Below, piece after piece: positions 60,816 to 64,000 of a stretch of 64,000 bases of DNA. The first letter of the stretch is position 1; each line of letters begins with the position of its first letter. Location: NCBI GenBank assembly GCA_017501225.1, contig JAFVXH010000019.1, forward strand, positions 202,666 to 266,665. Direction: 5' to 3'. Position numbers and translations under genes: made by a program. The notes beneath the pieces are model-generated. The model saw nothing but the letters and a program-made list of their open reading frames with translations, made no database searches and was not told where the DNA came from. This stretch comes from Clostridia bacterium (GTDB lineage: Bacteria > Bacillota > Clostridia > Oscillospirales > CAG-272).

Positions 60816-61526
60816 TCAGTTGTGGATAGCGGTACCGACCGCCTCGCCCATAACGGCTTTGTAAATATTTTCGGGATTTGCAAGTCCGAAGGCGTAGGAC
60901 TCGATGTTGTTATCCATGCAAAGGATGGTTGCGGTCATATCGAGCGCGCGCAGATTCTGCTCGATGATCTGGCGATAGGTGATCTCCTCATATCGAACAG
61001 CCGAAGGATCCTTCTTGGGATCTGCACTGTAGATCGCATCGATATTCTTTGCCATCAGGATGCAGTCCGCGTGAATCTCAGCCGCGCGAAGTGCCGCCGC
61101 CGTATCGGTGGAGAAATATGGGATGCCAAGTCCTGCACCGAAGATGACGACCGATCCGCCTTCCAGCTCCTTGATCGCATCGCGCGCGGTGTAAGTGTCG
61201 GCAAACGCCTTGATCTCCACAGCCGTCATGACCGAGGCATTCAGTCCCACACGCAGAAACACGTCCTGCAACGCCAGCGCGTTGATGGTAGTGGCAAGCA
61301 TTCCCATATGATCGGCTCTGCATTGCTCCATACCGGTTCCCTGTCTTCCGCGCCAGATATTTCCCGCACCGACGATGACAGCGACCTGAACACCTGCGTC
61401 AACGCAGCGCTTGACCTGCTGCGCGACCGTTTCGATAAAGGGAAAATCCAGAATTCCCGCTTCCCCCGAGGAAAGTGCCTCGCCGGAAAGCTTGAGCAAG
61501 ATGCGTTTGTACTTTGGCTGCTTCAT
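60816..61526 (-). CDS. pyrH: UMP kinase
   Basis: 236 residues. RILLKLSGEAL, VGAGNIWRGRQG and ARDA plus FGAGLGIPYFSTDTAAALRA are diagnostic of bacterial UMP kinase (amino-acid kinase fold). It makes UDP for all pyrimidine nucleotides. First gene of the block ending with polC; promoter TTTACA, 17 bp, TAAAAT at 61568-61596 (minus). Confidence 0.96.
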   Translation of the reverse strand: MKQPKYKRILLKLSGEALSSGEAGILDFPFIETVAQQVKRCVDAGVQVAVIVGAGNIWRGRQGTGMEQCRADHMGMLATTINALALQDVFLRVGLNASVMTAVEIKAFADTYTARDAIKELEGGSVVIFGAGLGIPYFSTDTAAALRAAEIHADCILMAKNIDAIYSADPKKDPSAVRYEEITYRQIIEQNLRALDMTATILCMDNNIESYAFGLANPENIYKAVMGEAVGTAIHN

Positions 61527-61567
61527 AAGTCAATCTCCCTGATATGATTTCAAAAGTTTACCTCTTT

Positions 61568-61596
61568 ATTTTACTACACAAACCGCTTTTTGTAAA
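61568..61596 (-). promoter_or_regulatory. Sigma-A promoter of the pyrH-polC block
   Basis: Minus strand: TTTACA (61591-61596), 17-bp spacer, TAAAAT (61568-61573). Confidence 0.6.
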
Positions 61597-61669
61597 CACT
61601 TTTTTGTAAATAAATCTGTTTCTTTACTTATTTTTTATAAAATTGTGTTTTTTTCTGTCCAAGGCTATT

Positions 61670-61698
61670 TACTTTTTCCGAAAAATCCGATATAATGG
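61670..61698 (+). promoter_or_regulatory. Promoter of the DUF6472-like gene
   Basis: TTTACT (61670-61675), 17-bp spacer, TATAAT (61693-61698). Confidence 0.55.
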
Positions 61699-61728
61699 AT
61701 ACGAAAAACAAGGCAACGGGAGGCGCGC

Positions 61729-61926
61729 ATGGCAAGCGAAAAGCAAAGAATGGACGGAACCTGCGAGAGCTGTGTGTTCTACGATTATGACGAGGATTAC
61801 GATTGCTATACCTGTCGGATGAATCTGGATCAGGATGAAATGGAGAGATTTGTCATGGGAAGAACGCAGAGCTGTCCTTATTACCGCTTCTATGATGAAT
61901 ACAAAAGCGTTCAAAAGCAGATTTGA
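61729..61926 (+). CDS. Small Cys-containing protein, DUF6472-like
   Basis: 65 residues with four Cys in CESC-N16-C and NCPYY-like SCPYYRFYDEY positions. Very acidic middle (YDEDYDCYTC). Pattern matches the small Clostridia family DUF6472, possibly metal binding; function unknown. GGGAGG ribosome site. Own promoter. Confidence 0.7.
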   Translation: MASEKQRMDGTCESCVFYDYDEDYDCYTCRMNLDQDEMERFVMGRTQSCPYYRFYDEYKSVQKQI

Positions 61927-61988
61927 GCGTCCGTCCCGAGGCATTTTCCATTACGAAAAAGTTTTTTCAAAAAAATGCAAAAAAGGTA

Positions 61989-62017
61989 TTGCAATTTGAC
62001 AGAAGGTGTGATATAAT
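61989..62017 (+). promoter_or_regulatory. Sigma-A promoter of tRNA-Val
   Basis: TTGCAA (61989-61994), 17-bp spacer, TATAAT (62012-62017). Confidence 0.7.
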
Positions 62018-62047
62018 GAGCACGTTGTCCGGAAAAACCGGATGCAC

Positions 62048-62124
62048 GGAGGCATAGCTCAGTTGGTTAGAGTGCATGCTTGACATGCATGAGGTCGTTG
62101 GTTCGATTCCAACTGTCTCCACCA
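62048..62124 (+). tRNA. tRNA-Val (anticodon GAC)
   Basis: Acceptor GGAGGCA/TGTCTCC with one wobble, discriminator A, encoded CCA. D-arm GCTC/GAGT, anticodon stem CATGC/GCATG with loop TTGACAT (GAC), T-arm with GTTCGATTC. Reads GUC and GUU codons. Confidence 0.92.
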
Positions 62125-62162
62125 AAACGAAAAGCACTTCTTACGAAGTGCTTTTTTGTTTT
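62122..62162. terminator. Intrinsic terminator after tRNA-Val
   Basis: AAAAGCACTTC pairs with GAAGTGCTTTTTT around TTAC; also serves the convergent MATE gene. Confidence 0.8.
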
Positions 62163-63550
62163 GTAAATGAAGCGCTGTCAGTCGCTTCCCTTTTTCGGAT
62201 CTCCTTCATCAGATGGAGCAGAAGGATCGCGGAAAGAATGGCGGCTAACGCGTTGACACCGACAAAGTTGAACCAGATGCCGTCAAGCCCAAATCCCCAC
62301 AAGGCTCCCAGAAGCAGCACGGGAAAGACGAACGCCACCGCTACTGCCATGACGGTTGCCTGCAGCGGCTTTTCGATCGCGCTGAAATAGCTCTGTGTCG
62401 TAACGGCGATCCAACGGAACAGATAAGCGAAGCAGAAGAGCCTGATCGCACGCGCGGAGATTTCAAGGAGTCTTGTATCCTCTGCCTTGACGAACCACGA
62501 GGCGATCATATCGGGAAAGAAAAAGAGGAATGCAGTGGAAACGAATCCGATGACTGCAGTGCCGATATATGCGCATTTTGCAATGCTTTTGACTCTGCCG
62601 TAGCTTTTTGCGCCCCAGTTATATCCGAGTGCCGGCGAGAGCGAATCGGCAATCCCGTAGAGCAAGGGCCAGCAAAGATCGCTGGAGTACATCAGAACGG
62701 CGTACACCGCAACGGCGGTCTGTCCCCCACCCTCACCCAGCGTCTTGGCACCGAGCGCCATCAGGGAGATATTCATCAGGATCGAGGTCAGACGTCCGGA
62801 TACGTTGCTCAGAAAGATTGGAGAGCCGCAGGCGGTGATCTGTTTGATCATAGAAAAGCTGAATTTCGGTTTTGTGAATTTGAGAAGTGCTTTGTTTGCG
62901 ACAAACGGAATCATTGCCACTGCCGAGCAAAGGGACATCGAGATCGAGGTCGCAAGTGCCGAGCCCACCACGTCCATTTTACAAACCAGCAAAAAGAAGG
63001 TCAAAAGCCCCAAGGTCAACAAATTGCAGCAAATGTTGATGATCATACTGGTCTTTACAAATCCACTGATGCGCAGATAGTTATCCATGGCAAAGAACAA
63101 TGCCGCCAAGGGCGAGCAAAGCGCGGCAGTGCGCAGATAACGGACCGCGGTATCCAGCAGCACGTCGTCAGCGCCCATCAGTCTTGAAAGCGGCACTGCC
63201 GCAAAAAACATGATGCATCCCATGATAACGGAAACAACAAAGATCATAATTGCCGAGCAGGTAAAGACGTTGTTCGCGGTTCTGTGATCGTTTTTTCCCA
63301 GAGCGACCGAAATGGGTGCGGAGGCACCGACACCGATCAGATCGGCAAGAGAAAAGTTGATCATCACCAGTGGAAAGGCGATGTTCACAGCCGCAAACGC
63401 TCCCTCGCCAAGGATCTGCCCGATAAAGATTCCTTCTACGATGCTGTATATCGACATGGCGAACATACTGACCATGCCCGGGGCAGCCACGATAAAAAAG
63501 AGCCGCCATGGGCTCATCGTAGCGTACATTTCTTCGGTTTTTATCTTCAT
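62141..63550 (-). CDS. MATE-family efflux transporter
   Basis: 469 residues with twelve predicted TM helices in two homologous halves. IVEGIFIGQILGEGAFAAVNIAFPLVM at the start and the second-half GAKSYGRVKSIAKCAY follow the MATE pattern (DinF/NorM-like). Exports cationic compounds by Na+ or H+ exchange. Substrate unknown. Single gene. Confidence 0.92.
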   Translation of the reverse strand: MKIKTEEMYATMSPWRLFFIVAAPGMVSMFAMSIYSIVEGIFIGQILGEGAFAAVNIAFPLVMINFSLADLIGVGASAPISVALGKNDHRTANNVFTCSAIMIFVVSVIMGCIMFFAAVPLSRLMGADDVLLDTAVRYLRTAALCSPLAALFFAMDNYLRISGFVKTSMIINICCNLLTLGLLTFFLLVCKMDVVGSALATSISMSLCSAVAMIPFVANKALLKFTKPKFSFSMIKQITACGSPIFLSNVSGRLTSILMNISLMALGAKTLGEGGGQTAVAVYAVLMYSSDLCWPLLYGIADSLSPALGYNWGAKSYGRVKSIAKCAYIGTAVIGFVSTAFLFFFPDMIASWFVKAEDTRLLEISARAIRLFCFAYLFRWIAVTTQSYFSAIEKPLQATVMAVAVAFVFPVLLLGALWGFGLDGIWFNFVGVNALAAILSAILLLHLMKEIRKREATDSASFTKQKSTS

Positions 63551-63673
63551 AAATTCTCCTTAACGGTGCAAGCGGTTCGAAGTTACCTGTACAGTATAAT
63601 GCAAAGCTATTGAAAATGCAAGGCTTTTTCCGGGATTTTGCGTTGTTTTACAATTTGTTCAAAATCAGAAAAA

Positions 63674-63712
63674 AGAGAACGAAACGGATGACTCCGCTCG
63701 TTCCCTCTTTAT
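63674..63712 (-). terminator. Intrinsic terminator after the glycosyltransferase gene
   Basis: On the minus strand, GAGGGAACGAGCGGA pairs with TCCGTTTCGTTCTC (with wobble pairs) and is followed by TTTTTT. Confidence 0.75.
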
Positions 63713-63713
63713 T

Positions 63714-64000
63714 TTATTCATCAATTTTAGCCTTCTTGATGCGCTTCTTCATCTTACGAAGATCCCGTATCATGCGGATGGAATCGCGGACGATGCGCAC
63801 GTTGCTTTCTCCGTGGTTGATGATCTTGACGGGCATCTCCAGAATGGAAAGCTTCAGCTTCAACGCCCAGAGGATCGCTTCAAAGTCAAAGGCAAAGCGG
63901 TCGATCTCACAGCGTGGGAAGATCTTCTCCGCCGCGCTTGCGCGAAACGCCTTGCATCCGCACTGAGAGTCGGAAAGGCGGAATCCGCCCGCGATGCAAA
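63714..64000 (-). CDS. Family 2 glycosyltransferase, C-terminal part (cut by window edge)
   Basis: About 95 residues up to the TAA at 63714-63716. SDSQCGCKAFRASAAEKIF and FAFDFEAILWALKLKLSILEMPVKI match the end of dolichyl-phosphate-mannose-synthase-like GT2 enzymes, which transfer sugars to lipid carriers. No TM helices follow, so it is the soluble DPM1/YfdH-like type or lacks the membrane domain. The N-terminal catalytic half lies outside. Confidence 0.8.
   Translation of the reverse strand, partial: CIAGGFRLSDSQCGCKAFRASAAEKIFPRCEIDRFAFDFEAILWALKLKLSILEMPVKIINHGESNVRIVRDSIRMIRDLRKMKKRIKKAKIDE

Noticed and set aside
63610..63966. 118-residue plus-strand frame at the window end
   Set aside because: It is antisense to the glycosyltransferase C-terminus and starts within the MATE upstream region without a ribosome site.

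Overview
The window looks like a chromosomal segment of a spore-forming, Gram-positive member of Clostridia, probably an uncultured gut-type lineage. The signs are a Gram-positive PolC replicase, SpoIIID, the pyrH-frr-uppS-cdsA-dxr-rseP-ispG-polC block with MEP-pathway genes inside it, near-consensus sigma-A promoters with 17-bp spacers, strong AAGGAGG ribosome sites, and several Clostridia-restricted small families. I cannot fix genus or species from sequence alone.

Layout. 1-5.6 kb: TspO-like membrane protein, YchF, a two-component system followed by a membrane-anchored HtrA-type protease. 5.6-12.3 kb: a heterodimeric ABC exporter, DNA polymerase IV, TrmO, a histidine phosphatase. 12.7-23.3 kb: RDD protein, a CUT1-type ABC importer (ATPase, two permeases, binding lipoprotein), then two surface lipoproteins, one with a staphylococcal-nuclease domain plus an OB-like domain and one 1275-residue protein of Ig-like and OB-like repeats. 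23.5-24.9 kb: an FAD dehydrogenase. 34.3-24.9 kb (minus strand): an eleven-gene nucleotide and nucleoside catabolism operon (tdk, deoC, deoD, deoB, cdd, pdp, udk, HD phosphohydrolase, two DHH phosphoesterases, surE). The nuclease and importer locus next to this operon suggests a route for scavenging extracellular nucleic acid.

34.5-39 kb: DUF1653 protein, tRNA-Ser(CGA) with an upstream 5' fragment and flanking repeat structures, an isochorismatase-fold hydrolase, an Fe-S aldo/keto reductase, a Cys-rich protein behind a sporulation-type -10, and a class IV aminotransferase. 39-44.1 kb: an N-acetylglucosaminidase, an RNA methyltransferase, spoIIID, a degenerate PHP-like protein and a membrane protein.

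44,278-49,673 is the most notable region: a 5.33-kb unit bounded by perfect 66-bp direct repeats, carrying an inovirus (filamentous phage) gene set on the minus strand: HUH replication protein, small HTH protein, ssDNA-binding-like protein, coat-like protein, signal-peptide/TM adsorption-like protein, small membrane proteins and a Zot-type ATPase. No integrase is visible. A degenerate inverted copy of the repeat core (28 of 34 positions) lies 133 bp inside the right repeat, which recalls the folded single-stranded attP of CTX phage. A divergent control region with GGTAAA inverted repeats drives a 43-residue hydrophobic peptide in the opposite direction.

49.9-61.5 kb is the core polC-to-pyrH block (minus strand). 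61.7-64 kb: a DUF6472-like protein, tRNA-Val(GAC), a MATE transporter and the C-terminal part of a family 2 glycosyltransferase cut by the window edge.
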